NCBI GenBank assembly: GCA_963707575.1
Contig: OY970171.1
Span: forward strand, 1 to 64,000
DNA length: 64,000 bases
Direction: 5' to 3'
Source: Gaiellasilicea sp963707575
GTDB lineage: Bacteria; Actinomycetota; Thermoleophilia; Gaiellales; Gaiellaceae
Position 1 is the first letter of the stretch. The number at the start of each line of letters is the position of its first letter. The translations under genes and the position numbers were made by a program. Shown piece after piece: positions 9,303 through 17,888 of the stretch. The notes under the pieces are model-generated. The model did no database searches. It saw only the letters and a program-made list of their open reading frames with translations, and was not told where the DNA came from.

Positions 9303-9339
9303 TTGGGGCGGCGGAGGCGAGCGGCCTCGTCTCCGCCGC

Positions 9340-9345
9340 TACACT
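9340..9345 (+). promoter_or_regulatory. -10 box of the tRNA-Arg gene
   Basis: TACACT lies 11 nt before the mature 5' end of tRNA-Arg. No clear -35 box was seen. Confidence 0.45.
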
Positions 9346-9356
9346 CACCTTCCCGA

Positions 9357-9429
9357 GCGCCCGTAGCTCAGGGGATAGAGCGCGCGCCTCCGGAGCGTGA
9401 GGTCGGAGGTTCGAATCCTCCCGGGCGCA
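9357..9429 (+). tRNA. tRNA-Arg(CCG)
   Basis: A 73-base cloverleaf. The acceptor arm GCGCCCG pairs with CGGGCGC. The D arm is GCTC/GAGC. The anticodon loop CTCCGGA gives anticodon CCG, reading CGG. The T arm is GGAGG-TTCGAAT-CCTCC. The discriminator is A and no CCA is encoded. The opposite strand codes for the tail of a transporter. Confidence 0.95.
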
Positions 9430-11077
9430 TCGTCGGCGGCTCCTGTCCGGATCCGACGGCCGCCAGCCGCTCGTCGGCCACCGCCTCGCCGGCGGCGCGA
9501 ACCCCGGCATGGGCCAGCACGGCGGCGAGAAAGTCGCTCCGGCTGAGCACGTAGAGCTCGGAGTCGGCGAGAGCCTGCACCGTCGCCGTCCGTGGCACGT
9601 CCCTCAGCAGAGCGATCTCGCCGAAGAAGTCGCCTTCGCCCACGCGGCCGAGCACTCCCTCCCCGGTGATCTCCAAGTCGCCGCTCGCGACCAGGTAGAA
9701 GCGATTCCCCACCTCCCCGGCGCGGATGACGACATCGCCGGCGGCAACGGGCAGCGGCACGAGCACCCCCGCCAGGCGCTCCTTCGCAGCCATGCTGAGC
9801 GGTGAGAAGAGGGTCGCGCTCTCGATGAGCGCGAGCTGAGGGGGTGTACTCGAGACCGTCCGATCGATTTCGCGGAGCCGGTTCCAGGTCAGCAGGACCA
9901 GCACGGGCAGGATCGCCCCTACCGCGACCAGCGCCGGCCGAGGCCCGAACGCATGCACGACTGCCGGTGCGGCGATCGAGCCCAGCGCCACCCCTCCCAT
10001 CACGAGGCTCCAGACGACACCGAGCGCGCGCGTGAGGACGTCGTCGGGGACCATGCGTTGCAACAACGTGAACACGGCGACGTCCTCGATGCTGTTGGCG
10101 GCACCGACCACGATGAGAAGTACGAGTGCCACCACCAGGTCGGACGTCGCCGCGATGAGCGCGATCGGCACGCCCCAGAAGATCAGTGCAACGCCGAACG
10201 GGATCGCGAGCCGGGTGCGGATGAACGTCGGAGAGGCGACCGCGCCGAGGAGACCCCCGACCCCGAGCGCCGCGGTCATGTACCCGACCGCGCCGTCGCC
10301 GGCGTCGAGCACCCGGAACACCGTCACGACGATCAGGACGTTCAGACAGCCCCGGACGAACCCCTGCGCCACGATCAGCGCGACGACGAGGCGCCGCTTC
10401 GGCTTGGCGAGCAGGGCGACGAAGCCGGCGAGGAGCGGTCGGCTGCTGGTGGGGGCAGGCACCGCGACGAGAATCCGACCCTCGACGCGCACGCTCGCGA
10501 AGATCGCTGCAGCCGTGGCCAGCGCAACCGCCCCAGCGCCGAAGACGACGCCGGGGTCGGCGATCGACACGAGCAGCCCCGCGCCGAGCGGCCCGACCAG
10601 CGTCCCAATCCCTTCGACCGTCGAGGTCGCGCCGTTCGAGGCGATCAGCTCTGCTGGAGTCCGAGCCAGAGAAGGAAGCAGTGCCTGGAGCGCCGGGCGG
10701 ACGAGCGTCGAAGCGACGCCGATCGGCGCCGCCAGGGCGATGATGAGGATCTCGTTTCCGCCTACCGCGAAGACTGCGGCCGAAGCCGTCAGCGCCAGGG
10801 CGCCGACGAGCGCGTTCGTGGCCAGGAAGCGCTCTCGACGGAATCGGTCACCGAGCGCGGCGGCGAACGGCGCCAGGAGCGCGGCCGGGAGCAGGCGTAC
10901 GAGCCCCGCGATGCCGACGGCAAGCGTTCCGCCAACGTCGTATGCGAAGACGCCCAGTGCGACGAAGTGCATCCACTCGGCGGTGACCGCGGCACCCCAA
11001 GCCAGCTCGGCGCGCCGGAGCTGCCGGTTACGCCAGATGCCGACGACGCGTGAGAGATCCTGAGTCGTCAGACCCAT
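9368..11077 (-). CDS. MFS transporter with C-terminal cyclic-nucleotide-binding domain
   Basis: A 569-residue protein. Residues about 20-400 hold some 12 hydrophobic segments typical of the major facilitator superfamily, including a DRFRRER loop after helix 2. Residues about 420-530 are a cNMP-binding domain with the phosphate-binding cassette FFGEIALLRDVPRTATV. Export or uptake may thus be gated by cAMP or cGMP, possibly made by cyclases such as the one at the start of the window. The last 20 or so residues (RPGGFEPPTSRSGG) are read from the antisense strand of tRNA-Arg. That tail is probably non-functional, but no earlier stop exists. Start ATG 11077. Confidence 0.88.
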   Translation of the reverse strand: MGLTTQDLSRVVGIWRNRQLRRAELAWGAAVTAEWMHFVALGVFAYDVGGTLAVGIAGLVRLLPAALLAPFAAALGDRFRRERFLATNALVGALALTASAAVFAVGGNEILIIALAAPIGVASTLVRPALQALLPSLARTPAELIASNGATSTVEGIGTLVGPLGAGLLVSIADPGVVFGAGAVALATAAAIFASVRVEGRILVAVPAPTSSRPLLAGFVALLAKPKRRLVVALIVAQGFVRGCLNVLIVVTVFRVLDAGDGAVGYMTAALGVGGLLGAVASPTFIRTRLAIPFGVALIFWGVPIALIAATSDLVVALVLLIVVGAANSIEDVAVFTLLQRMVPDDVLTRALGVVWSLVMGGVALGSIAAPAVVHAFGPRPALVAVGAILPVLVLLTWNRLREIDRTVSSTPPQLALIESATLFSPLSMAAKERLAGVLVPLPVAAGDVVIRAGEVGNRFYLVASGDLEITGEGVLGRVGEGDFFGEIALLRDVPRTATVQALADSELYVLSRSDFLAAVLAHAGVRAAGEAVADERLAAVGSGQEPPTMRPGGFEPPTSRSGGARSIP

Positions 11078-11190
11078 ACGGACGATTGAATGCCGATCTC
11101 CGGCGCCCGGCAAGGTCCCCGAGCTTTTGAACGTCGCCCGGCACCGTCCCGGGCAGAGCCGGCGACGGCCGCGGCTGGCACGATGCCAAC

Positions 11191-11913
11191 GTGGACCGCG
11201 AGCTGAGACAGGAGACGGAAACGCTCTATGCGCTCGCGCCGAACGAGTTCACTGAGGCGCGCAAGGCGCGGGCGAAGGAGCTGAAACCCGAGAACGCCGC
11301 CCTTGCCGCGGAGGTGGCGAAGCTCGCGAAGCCGACCGCCGCCGCCGCAGCGATCAACCGCATCGCCCGTGACGATCCCTCCGAGGTGCGGGCGCTCGTC
11401 CAAGCGGGGCGTGCCCTCCGCTCCGCGCAGGAATCTGCGCTCGCCGGCAAAGACGCGGCCGCCGTCGCCGAGGCCACGCGAGAGCACAGGGCCGCACTCG
11501 ACCGCGTGAGGCGGGAGGCGAGGCGGCTGAAACTCTCGGACGCCGTGCTCGAGCGCGTCACCTCCACGCTGCGCGCTGCGTCGGTCGACCCCGCGCTCCA
11601 GCCGCTACTCGAGCGGGGCCTGCTCGCGCGTGAGGTCGAGTCGGCCGGCTTCGGGCTCGATCCCGGCCTGGCCGTCGCGGCTCCGCCCCGCAAGCCGAGG
11701 GGCGGCAAGCGCGCGGAGTCTGCAGCGCGGGCAGCGAAGCTCAAGGCGGCACGCGAGGAGCTCGCAGAAGCGAAGCGCGCCGCAGCGGCTGCCGAGCGCG
11801 AGCGCAAGCGGCTCACAAAGGAGCTCGAGCAAGCAGAGCGGGAAGCGGAGGATGCCAGCTCCGCAGTCGAGGAAGCCGAGCGCGCGGTCGCCGATCTGCG
11901 CAACGGTGGATAG
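11191..11913 (+). CDS. hypothetical Ala/Glu/Arg-rich coiled-coil protein
   Basis: A 240-residue soluble, highly charged protein with no signal peptide. Residues about 180-240 form a long Ala/Glu/Lys heptad-like coiled coil. The N-terminal part has helix-rich LYALAPNEFTEARKARAKEL and PTAAAAAINRIARDDP segments. I do not assign a function. A CACGAT box ends 6 nt before the GTG start, the leaderless arrangement. The ankyrin gene follows after 9 bp. Confidence 0.75.
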   Translation: MDRELRQETETLYALAPNEFTEARKARAKELKPENAALAAEVAKLAKPTAAAAAINRIARDDPSEVRALVQAGRALRSAQESALAGKDAAAVAEATREHRAALDRVRREARRLKLSDAVLERVTSTLRAASVDPALQPLLERGLLAREVESAGFGLDPGLAVAAPPRKPRGGKRAESAARAAKLKAAREELAEAKRAAAAAERERKRLTKELEQAEREAEDASSAVEEAERAVADLRNGG

Positions 11914-11922
11914 GCTCGGGCC

Positions 11923-13041
11923 GTGATCGACCTCGAGGTCGAGCAGCCCTTCCACACCGACATCGAGTACTACGAGGAGCGCGCGGACGGGATCGCGAGC
12001 GTCGGTGGGACGACCGTCGCGGCGGCGCGGCTCGACCTGGCCGGCCGCCACGGGTTCTCGAGCTGGGACGCGTTGCGCGAGCACGTGGCGGCGCTGCGCG
12101 AAGGTCGCAGGCCGCCGGGACCGTTCATGCTCGCCTTCCGCGCCGTCGAGGCGGGCGATCGCGCCGGCCTCGTCGGCCTGCTCGACCAGCACCCGGAGCT
12201 CGTCCGCGCCCGGGGCACGAACGGCAACGACCTGCTCGGGATCGCCGGGACGAACGACGACCTCGGCCTCGTCCGGCTCCTGCTCCAGCGCGGCGCGGAT
12301 CCGAACGGCGGCAACGACTACGGCTGGACGCCCCTCCACCAGGCGGGCTACGGAAACAGGCGCGACCTCGCCGAGCTGATGCTCGCTGCGGGAGGCGAGC
12401 TCGGCGCTTCGGCACGCGGCGACGGCGGCACCCCGCTCGTCGCGGCGCTCTTCTGGGGGCACCGGGAGGTCGTCGACCTGCTCGGGCTGGAGCCGCGCAA
12501 CCTGCGCGTCGCCGCCGGTCTCGGGCGGCTCGAACTGATCGGCGAGCTGCTCGGCACGCCCGAGGCGGGCGCCCACCGCGCGTTCTACCGCCCCCACGGC
12601 GGCTTCCCGGTCTGGACGCCCTCCGACGACCCGCAGGAGGTGCTCGACGAGGCGCTCGTCTGGGCGGCGAAGAGCGGCCGCGTCGAGGCCATCTCGCTCC
12701 TGGCCGAGTCCGGAGCGCGGATCGAGGCGGATCCCTACCGCGGCACCGCCCTCGCGTGGGCAACGGTCAACGGGCGCGTCGAAGCCATGCTTCGGCTGCT
12801 CGAGCTGGGGGCCGATCCGAACACCCGCGGGACCTTCGGCGGCCCCGACCACGGCGACGGCGTGACGGCGCTCCACCTCGCGGCGCAGGCCGGCCGGTCC
12901 GACGCCGTGCGCCTCCTGCTCGATCACGGCGCGGACAGGACGCTCCGCGATGCGTTGCACGACGGCGCTCCCGCCGGGTGGGCGGAGTTCGGCGGGCACC
13001 CCGAGCTGGCCAAGCTCATCCGCGGGCCTGTGGGCGTGTGA
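11923..13041 (+). CDS. ankyrin-repeat protein
   Basis: A 372-residue protein. A short N-terminal part (WDALREHVAALREG) precedes several ankyrin repeats from about residue 65 to the end, for example LGLVRLLLQRGADPNGGNDY, GWTPLHQAG, and VTALHLAAQAGRSDAVRLLL followed by DHGADRTLRD. Ankyrin stacks bind protein partners; the partner is not known. TAGGCT ends exactly 6 nt before the GTG start, so the gene probably has its own leaderless promoter despite the 9-bp gap to the gene before it. Confidence 0.88.
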   Translation: MIDLEVEQPFHTDIEYYEERADGIASVGGTTVAAARLDLAGRHGFSSWDALREHVAALREGRRPPGPFMLAFRAVEAGDRAGLVGLLDQHPELVRARGTNGNDLLGIAGTNDDLGLVRLLLQRGADPNGGNDYGWTPLHQAGYGNRRDLAELMLAAGGELGASARGDGGTPLVAALFWGHREVVDLLGLEPRNLRVAAGLGRLELIGELLGTPEAGAHRAFYRPHGGFPVWTPSDDPQEVLDEALVWAAKSGRVEAISLLAESGARIEADPYRGTALAWATVNGRVEAMLRLLELGADPNTRGTFGGPDHGDGVTALHLAAQAGRSDAVRLLLDHGADRTLRDALHDGAPAGWAEFGGHPELAKLIRGPVGV

Positions 13042-13082
13042 GGCCGCGAAGCGGACTCCTTCAGGGGTCTCAGCTTGCGCGG

Positions 13083-14126
13083 CTAGAGCTCGGCGCGCAG
13101 CGCGTCGCGCAGCCGGCCGAGATCCTCCCGGACGACGTACGGCCCCACGGAGACGCGGAGCAGGCGCCGTCCCTCCCACTCCGACACCACCACCTCGACC
13201 CCGTGCTCGTCGAAGAGGCGCTGCTGGAGATCGTCGGGCGAGCCGGCCGGTAGCTCGAAGGCCCGCATGAGCGGCGCAGGGACGCCCCCGACCGGAGGCA
13301 GCCCGACGAGCCCAGCGACTTCGTCGGCGAGCATGCGCCGCTTGTCGAGATCGACGCTGCGCACGTACTCGAGCGCAGCGGGGATCGCGAGGTAGGCGGC
13401 CGGGTCGCGCGACCCGGCCCACGTGTGGCGCTGGGCGAACGTCGACTCCTCCACCCAACTCCACGACACGACGGCCGGCTCGATCCAACCCTGCTGCTCG
13501 GGCCGCGCCCACAGGAAGCCGCAGCCGCGCGGCGCGCACAGCCACTTGTGGCAGTTGCCCGCGTAGACGTCTGCGCCGAGCCCTGCCAGATCGATCGGCA
13601 CGTGGCCGGGGGCGTGGGCGCCGTCGACGATCGAGACCACACCCGCCTCGCGCGCTGCCGCGCATGCCTCCTCCACCGGCAGGTGCAGCGCGGTCGCCGA
13701 GCTGATGTGGCTCGTGTAGAGCGCCTTCGTGCGCGGGCCGATCGAGCCCGCCAGCTCCTCTGGCTCCACCTCGACGAGACGTGCGCCCACGAACGCCCAG
13801 GTCCGCTTGAGGCCGCCATACTCGTGGCGGGTCGTCAGCACCTCGTCGCCGGGCTCGAGGCGCAGCGAGCGGATGACGGCGTTCAGCGCCGTCGTCACGT
13901 TCGGCGCCAGAGCGAGGTCGGGCGCGTCCGCGCCCACGTACGCCGCGAGCTCCGCCCGCACGCCGTCGAGCAGGCCCTCGAGCCGTCGTGCGATCAGCTC
14001 GACCGGGTTGCGCTCGAGCTCGCGCTGCCAGGCCCGGTAGGCGTCGAGGACCGGCCGTGGGCAGGCCCCGTAGCTGCCGTGGTTCAGGTGCGCGATAGCA
14101 GGGTCGAGAAGGAAGTCGTCGCGCAT
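13083..14126 (-). CDS. class V aminotransferase (cysteine desulfurase / isopenicillin-N-epimerase-like)
   Basis: A 347-residue PLP enzyme of fold type I. The N-terminus LNHGSYGACPRPVLDAY is typical of the isopenicillin N epimerase-like branch. The PLP lysine is in GNCHKWLCAPRGCGFLW, and the SIVDGAHAPGHVPIDL stretch carries the ring-stacking region and Asp. The substrate cannot be told from sequence. ATG 14126 is 21 bp from the divergent MFS start, so the two promoters overlap. Confidence 0.88.
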   Translation of the reverse strand: MRDDFLLDPAIAHLNHGSYGACPRPVLDAYRAWQRELERNPVELIARRLEGLLDGVRAELAAYVGADAPDLALAPNVTTALNAVIRSLRLEPGDEVLTTRHEYGGLKRTWAFVGARLVEVEPEELAGSIGPRTKALYTSHISSATALHLPVEEACAAAREAGVVSIVDGAHAPGHVPIDLAGLGADVYAGNCHKWLCAPRGCGFLWARPEQQGWIEPAVVSWSWVEESTFAQRHTWAGSRDPAAYLAIPAALEYVRSVDLDKRRMLADEVAGLVGLPPVGGVPAPLMRAFELPAGSPDDLQQRLFDEHGVEVVVSEWEGRRLLRVSVGPYVVREDLGRLRDALRAEL

Positions 14127-14147
14127 CCCGGGCGGTACTGTCTCACG

Positions 14148-15428
14148 GTGCGCGGCTACCTCCGCAGCCTGAATCCGCGCCTGCCGCGGTCGGTGCAGGT
14201 GCTGCAGCTCGGCGGCCTGCTGAACGCGGTCGGCAACGGACTCGTGCTGCCGTTCACGTTCATCTACCTCCACAACGAACGCGGCTTCTCGCTCGGGCTC
14301 GCCGGCCTGATCCTGGGGACGAACGCCGCAGTCAGCCTGCTCGCCGGGCCGGTGTCCGGCCCGCTCGTCGACCGGCTCGGCGGCCGCCGCATGCTGACGG
14401 TCGCGCTCGGCTTCCTGATGGTCGGCTTCGCCAGCTACGCGTTCGTCGAGTCGCCGTGGCAAGGATTCGCCGCCAGCGCGATCACCGGGATCGGCAACGG
14501 GATCTTCTGGCCCGCGCAGTCCACCCTGATCGCCGGGCTGACGCCGCGCGACCGGCGCACCGCCGCCTTCGCGATGCAGCGGGTGATGATGAACCTCGGG
14601 ATCGGGATCGGCGGGCTCGCGGGCGGCTTCCTCGCGGCGACGAGCTTCCAGCTGCTCTTCCTCGGTGACGCCGCGTCGTTCGTGCTCTACGCCGCGGTGC
14701 TGACCGCGTTCGTGCCGGAGCCAGGACGTGCCCCCACGCGCGAGGGCGAGCGTCCCGGCAGCTACCTCGACGTGCTCCGCCACCGCGTCTTCGTCGGCTT
14801 CATCGCCGTCAACGCCGCCTTCGTCGCGGTCGGCTACGCCCAGCTCGAGCTGATCGCCCCGTACGGGAAGAACGAGGCCGGCGTCGGGGAGCAGTGGATC
14901 GGAGCGATCTTTGCGATCAACACACTCGTGATCGTGCTCGCCCAGCTGCCCATCGTCCGGCTCACCGAGGGCCGGCGGCGGATGCGCGTGCTTGCGCTGA
15001 TGGGCGTCGTCTGGGCAGGAGCCTGGCTGCTCGTGCCGATCGCGGGGCTCTGGCTCGCGGGCCTTGCGGCGGTGGCGATGCTCGCGCTGGCGGCCGCCGT
15101 GTTCGGGATCGGCGAGTGCCTGCACGGCGCAGTGCAGGCGCCGCTCGTCACCGATCTCGCCGATCCGCGGCTGCTCGGCCGCTACATGGCGATGTCCGCG
15201 TTCTCCTGGCAGATCGGCTTCACGATCGGACCGCCCGTCGGCGGCTTCCTGCTCGGGCTGACGCCGACGGGGCTCTGGATCGTGGTCGCCTCCGTCTGCC
15301 TGCTCGCCGCGGGCGCCGCCCTCGCGCTCGAGCGTGGGCTCCCGGCGGGAGTGCGCCTGAGCCCGGTCAGCGAGCGGCCCGATCCGGCCGCGCCCGGGCC
15401 GGTCCCGGCACCGAGCCGCGCCCGCTAG
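14148..15428 (+). CDS. MFS transporter (drug-efflux type)
   Basis: A 426-residue membrane protein with about 12 transmembrane segments. It has the motif-A-like loop GPLVDRLGGRRML between helices 2 and 3 and a GQ/IGPPVGGFLLG motif in the second half, as in efflux members of the major facilitator superfamily. The N-terminus is RGYLRSLNPRLPRSV. GTG 14148 is chosen because TACTGT (14136-14141) ends 6 nt before it. It is divergent from the aminotransferase. The substrate is unknown. Confidence 0.88.
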   Translation: MRGYLRSLNPRLPRSVQVLQLGGLLNAVGNGLVLPFTFIYLHNERGFSLGLAGLILGTNAAVSLLAGPVSGPLVDRLGGRRMLTVALGFLMVGFASYAFVESPWQGFAASAITGIGNGIFWPAQSTLIAGLTPRDRRTAAFAMQRVMMNLGIGIGGLAGGFLAATSFQLLFLGDAASFVLYAAVLTAFVPEPGRAPTREGERPGSYLDVLRHRVFVGFIAVNAAFVAVGYAQLELIAPYGKNEAGVGEQWIGAIFAINTLVIVLAQLPIVRLTEGRRRMRVLALMGVVWAGAWLLVPIAGLWLAGLAAVAMLALAAAVFGIGECLHGAVQAPLVTDLADPRLLGRYMAMSAFSWQIGFTIGPPVGGFLLGLTPTGLWIVVASVCLLAAGAALALERGLPAGVRLSPVSERPDPAAPGPVPAPSRAR

Positions 15429-15458
15429 GGAACGGCCGCGACGGGGTAGGGTCAGCGT

Positions 15459-16436
15459 ATGCCGAGCCTGCCCCGCATCCGTCGCCCGAGGCCGGGCGCG
15501 GCGCCGGTTGCACGGGCGGAGCAGCAGCCGCGCGAGCTCACCGTGGACGGCCTCACCTGGGTCCATCTCGACCGGCCCCACCCCGCGGCGATCGACGCGC
15601 TCGCGGCCCGTTTCGGCTGGCACGAGCTCGACGTCGAGGACGTCCTCTCGAAGCGCCAGCGACCCAAGATCGACGAATACCCCGAGTACCTGTTCGCCGT
15701 CCTCCACTTCCCGGTCTACGACAAGCAGGTGCAGCGGCTGAACGCCGGCGAGCTCGACGTCTTCCTGGGATCGGACTACCTCGTCACGCTCCCGAATGTG
15801 GAGTTGCTGCCGGTGACGCGGCTCTTCAACCGCTGCGAGTCGAACCACGACGTGCGCCAGCGCGCGTTCGCGGAGGGCACCGGCCGGCTGCTCTACGAGA
15901 TCCTCGACGACCTCTTCGACTACTGCTTTCCGATCCTCGACAAGATCGGGCACAAGCTGGACACGGTCGAGGATCAGATGTTCGAGGGGCGGGCCGAGGA
16001 CGTGGTGCGCGACCTCTCGAACGTCAAGCAGGAGATCATCTCGTACCGCAAGATCATCAAGCCGGAGCGCTCGACGCTGCGGCTGCTCGAGCGGCGAGTG
16101 GAGCGTTTCATGCCGGAGGAGCTCGACCTCTACTTCGACGACGTCGTCGATGCGGCCGAGCGGATCTGGGACCTGCTCGACAACTACAAGGAGGTCGTCG
16201 AGGCGCTGGAGGACACGAACGAGTCCGTGATCTCGCATCGCCAGAACGACGTACTGCGCCTGCTCACGATCATCAGCGTGATCATGCTCCCGCTGACGCT
16301 GATCACGGGCGTCTTCGGCATGAACGTGTTCTACCCGGGCGAGGGCACGGAGACGGCGTTCTGGGTCATCCTCGCCGGGCTCGTCGTCACGCTCGTCGGG
16401 ATGCTGGGCTTCTTCCGCTACAAGCGCTGGATCTGA
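15459..16436 (+). CDS. corA: CorA family magnesium/cobalt transporter
   Basis: A 325-residue CorA channel subunit. A large cytoplasmic N-terminal domain is followed by two C-terminal transmembrane helices. The signature GMN (VFGMNVFYPGEGTE) lies between them, and the C-terminus is basic (RYKRWI). It forms pentamers in the inner membrane for Mg2+ uptake. TAGGGT (15447-15452) ends 6 nt before the ATG. No magnesium-sensing leader is possible if the message is leaderless. Confidence 0.95.
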   Translation: MPSLPRIRRPRPGAAPVARAEQQPRELTVDGLTWVHLDRPHPAAIDALAARFGWHELDVEDVLSKRQRPKIDEYPEYLFAVLHFPVYDKQVQRLNAGELDVFLGSDYLVTLPNVELLPVTRLFNRCESNHDVRQRAFAEGTGRLLYEILDDLFDYCFPILDKIGHKLDTVEDQMFEGRAEDVVRDLSNVKQEIISYRKIIKPERSTLRLLERRVERFMPEELDLYFDDVVDAAERIWDLLDNYKEVVEALEDTNESVISHRQNDVLRLLTIISVIMLPLTLITGVFGMNVFYPGEGTETAFWVILAGLVVTLVGMLGFFRYKRWI

Positions 16437-16437
16437 C

Positions 16438-16617
16438 CTAGAGCCCGGCCCCGGCATCGCCGAACTCGAACTCCGCACAGTCGCGGCAGTACACCCAGAC
16501 GTCGTCGTCGGCGTCGAGGTAGGCGCGCCACCCGAGCCCCCGCTCGTCGCGTCGGCCGCACTCGATGCACTCGAGCACGAAGAGCACCTTCTGCGGCTGC
16601 CGTTTGCTGCCAGGCAC
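16438..16617 (-). CDS. small zinc-ribbon protein
   Basis: A 59-residue protein read from GTG 16617 to TAG 16438. It has two CxxC knuckles, LECIECGRR and VYCRDCAEFEF, spaced as in a zinc ribbon, with the acidic middle LDADDDVWV. A GAGAGGA ribosome binding site sits about 9 nt before the start. The stop lies 1 bp beyond the stop of convergent corA. The function is not known; zinc-ribbon proteins of this size often bind RNA polymerase, ribosomes or partner enzymes. Confidence 0.7.
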   Translation of the reverse strand: MPGSKRQPQKVLFVLECIECGRRDERGLGWRAYLDADDDVWVYCRDCAEFEFGDAGAGL

Positions 16618-16874
16618 GGCAACATCCTCTCACCTGGCGCGAGCTCCTGCCATCCCCGATTCGGCGCGACCCCCGTACCGCGTGATCGTCTACGGTTCCC
16701 GCTGGCGCGCGCCGCTGCGGCCTGGACGCCCGTCTAACCGAGGGGGGAAGGGCGAGCAACCCGGCGCGCGCCCTTGGTCTGAGGGCTGCCGCGCCAGTGA
16801 GCGCACGCTCGCCCACTCGACGGACGAGAAGATGGTCTCGGCCCTCGGGTAGGCGCGGCTGCCGTCCGCCTCCT
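16618..16874. other. gene-free stretch with possible structured leader
   Basis: There is no convincing coding sequence. Short complementary pieces occur (ACGGTT near 16692 with AACCG near 16737; GGGCG with CGCCC around 16750-16771). It could be the leader or promoter region of the zinc-ribbon gene on the minus strand. I recognise no known riboswitch consensus. Confidence 0.3.
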
Positions 16875-17240
16875 CTAAGTCGTCCCGCAGGCGACGTACC
16901 GGCCGTTGCGAAGGAACGCCGCGACCAGCTCGCCCCGCTCAGCCGAGCGCCGGAACGCGTCGAAGTCCATCTGCACGACTCCCGTCGGCGGCTTGATCGG
17001 GAATTTGTCGTCGGTGTTCGGGCACGGCGACTGGGACATCACGCGTGCGCCGGTGATCGGCCCACCTTCGAGCTTCCTGACCGTGAGGCGGGTGGAGTGC
17101 TCCCCCGCGCGCCTCAGCTCGAGCTCGCCGTTGACGCCGGACCCGTTGACCTCGTCCAGCTCGATCGTGAAGGAGTCGCCCGCGCCGCCGCACGCGCCCA
17201 GCATGGCTGCTAGGGCGAGAAACGCAGCCGCGCGCCGCAT
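16875..17240 (-). CDS. small lipoprotein
   Basis: A 121-residue protein with a lipoprotein signal (MRRAAAFLALAAMLGAC, lipobox LGAC, Cys17). The mature part is beta-rich, with FTIELDEVNGSG and a VMSQSPCPNTDDKFP loop, and ends VACGTT. The two remaining cysteines could form a disulphide. It is anchored outside the membrane; its role is unknown. The frame is open upstream, but the signal peptide fixes the ATG at 17240. Confidence 0.75.
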   Translation of the reverse strand: MRRAAAFLALAAMLGACGGAGDSFTIELDEVNGSGVNGELELRRAGEHSTRLTVRKLEGGPITGARVMSQSPCPNTDDKFPIKPPTGVVQMDFDAFRRSAERGELVAAFLRNGRYVACGTT

Positions 17241-17317
17241 GCGACCGGTGGCGAAGGCTGCCGTCGTCGCCGCGGCGGTCACACGCGGGCGCCGCCGACG
17301 ACGAATGGAGATCGCAC

Positions 17318-17845
17318 TTACGCGAGCGGCCAGGGCGAAGGCGCAGGGGTGATCGGCGGACGGCCCGCGTAGGCCTCCGCCGGCGAATCGGTGCTCACGG
17401 GGACCGATGCGCCGTGGCGTGCGGCCGCGGGCTCCGCCAGATAGTGCAGCGTGCGGTCGGGCGCGCGCGTGCCGACCATCAGGATCGCGCATGGCCCCTC
17501 GCCGGCGCCAATCGTGATGTGGGCCGTCCCGGGCGGGCAGTGCAGGTAGTCCCACGCGCCCATCCGGCGCTCTTCGCCCTCGACGATCGCGATGCACTCG
17601 CCCGAGAGCACGAGGAATCCCTCCTGGTTGCTCTCCGCGTGGTAGAAGCCGGGCGTCTCGCCCGGGCTCAGCACGTGGACGCCGATGCCGAGCAGCCGCG
17701 ACCGCGCGGAGGGAGCCTCGAACGAGCACCAGGTGCCGCCACCGGGCACGCTCTCCCAGCCGATCTCCGCGACATTCAGGATGAACCAGCCGTCGTCGGC
17801 CGGCACACGGCCGGTCGCGGTCTCCTCGATCTTGGCCTCGCGCAT
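17318..17845 (-). CDS. cupin-domain protein
   Basis: A 175-residue single-domain cupin. The cupin core covers GVHVLSPGETPGFYHAESNQEGFLVLSG (metal-binding His/Glu motif 1) and CPPGTAHITIGAG (motif 2 with His). Such cupins bind a metal and act as small dioxygenases, isomerases or sensors; the substrate is unknown. A clear paralogue sits inside the 25-37 kb island at 31344-31889, sharing the WFVVNV, YHAESNQE-like and RYGASV blocks. Confidence 0.85.
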   Translation of the reverse strand: MREAKIEETATGRVPADDGWFILNVAEIGWESVPGGGTWCSFEAPSARSRLLGIGVHVLSPGETPGFYHAESNQEGFLVLSGECIAIVEGEERRMGAWDYLHCPPGTAHITIGAGEGPCAILMVGTRAPDRTLHYLAEPAAARHGASVPVSTDSPAEAYAGRPPITPAPSPWPLA

Positions 17846-17888
17846 GCACCCGGACGTTACCGGCGTTCGAAGCTACGGGGTGCCGGCT

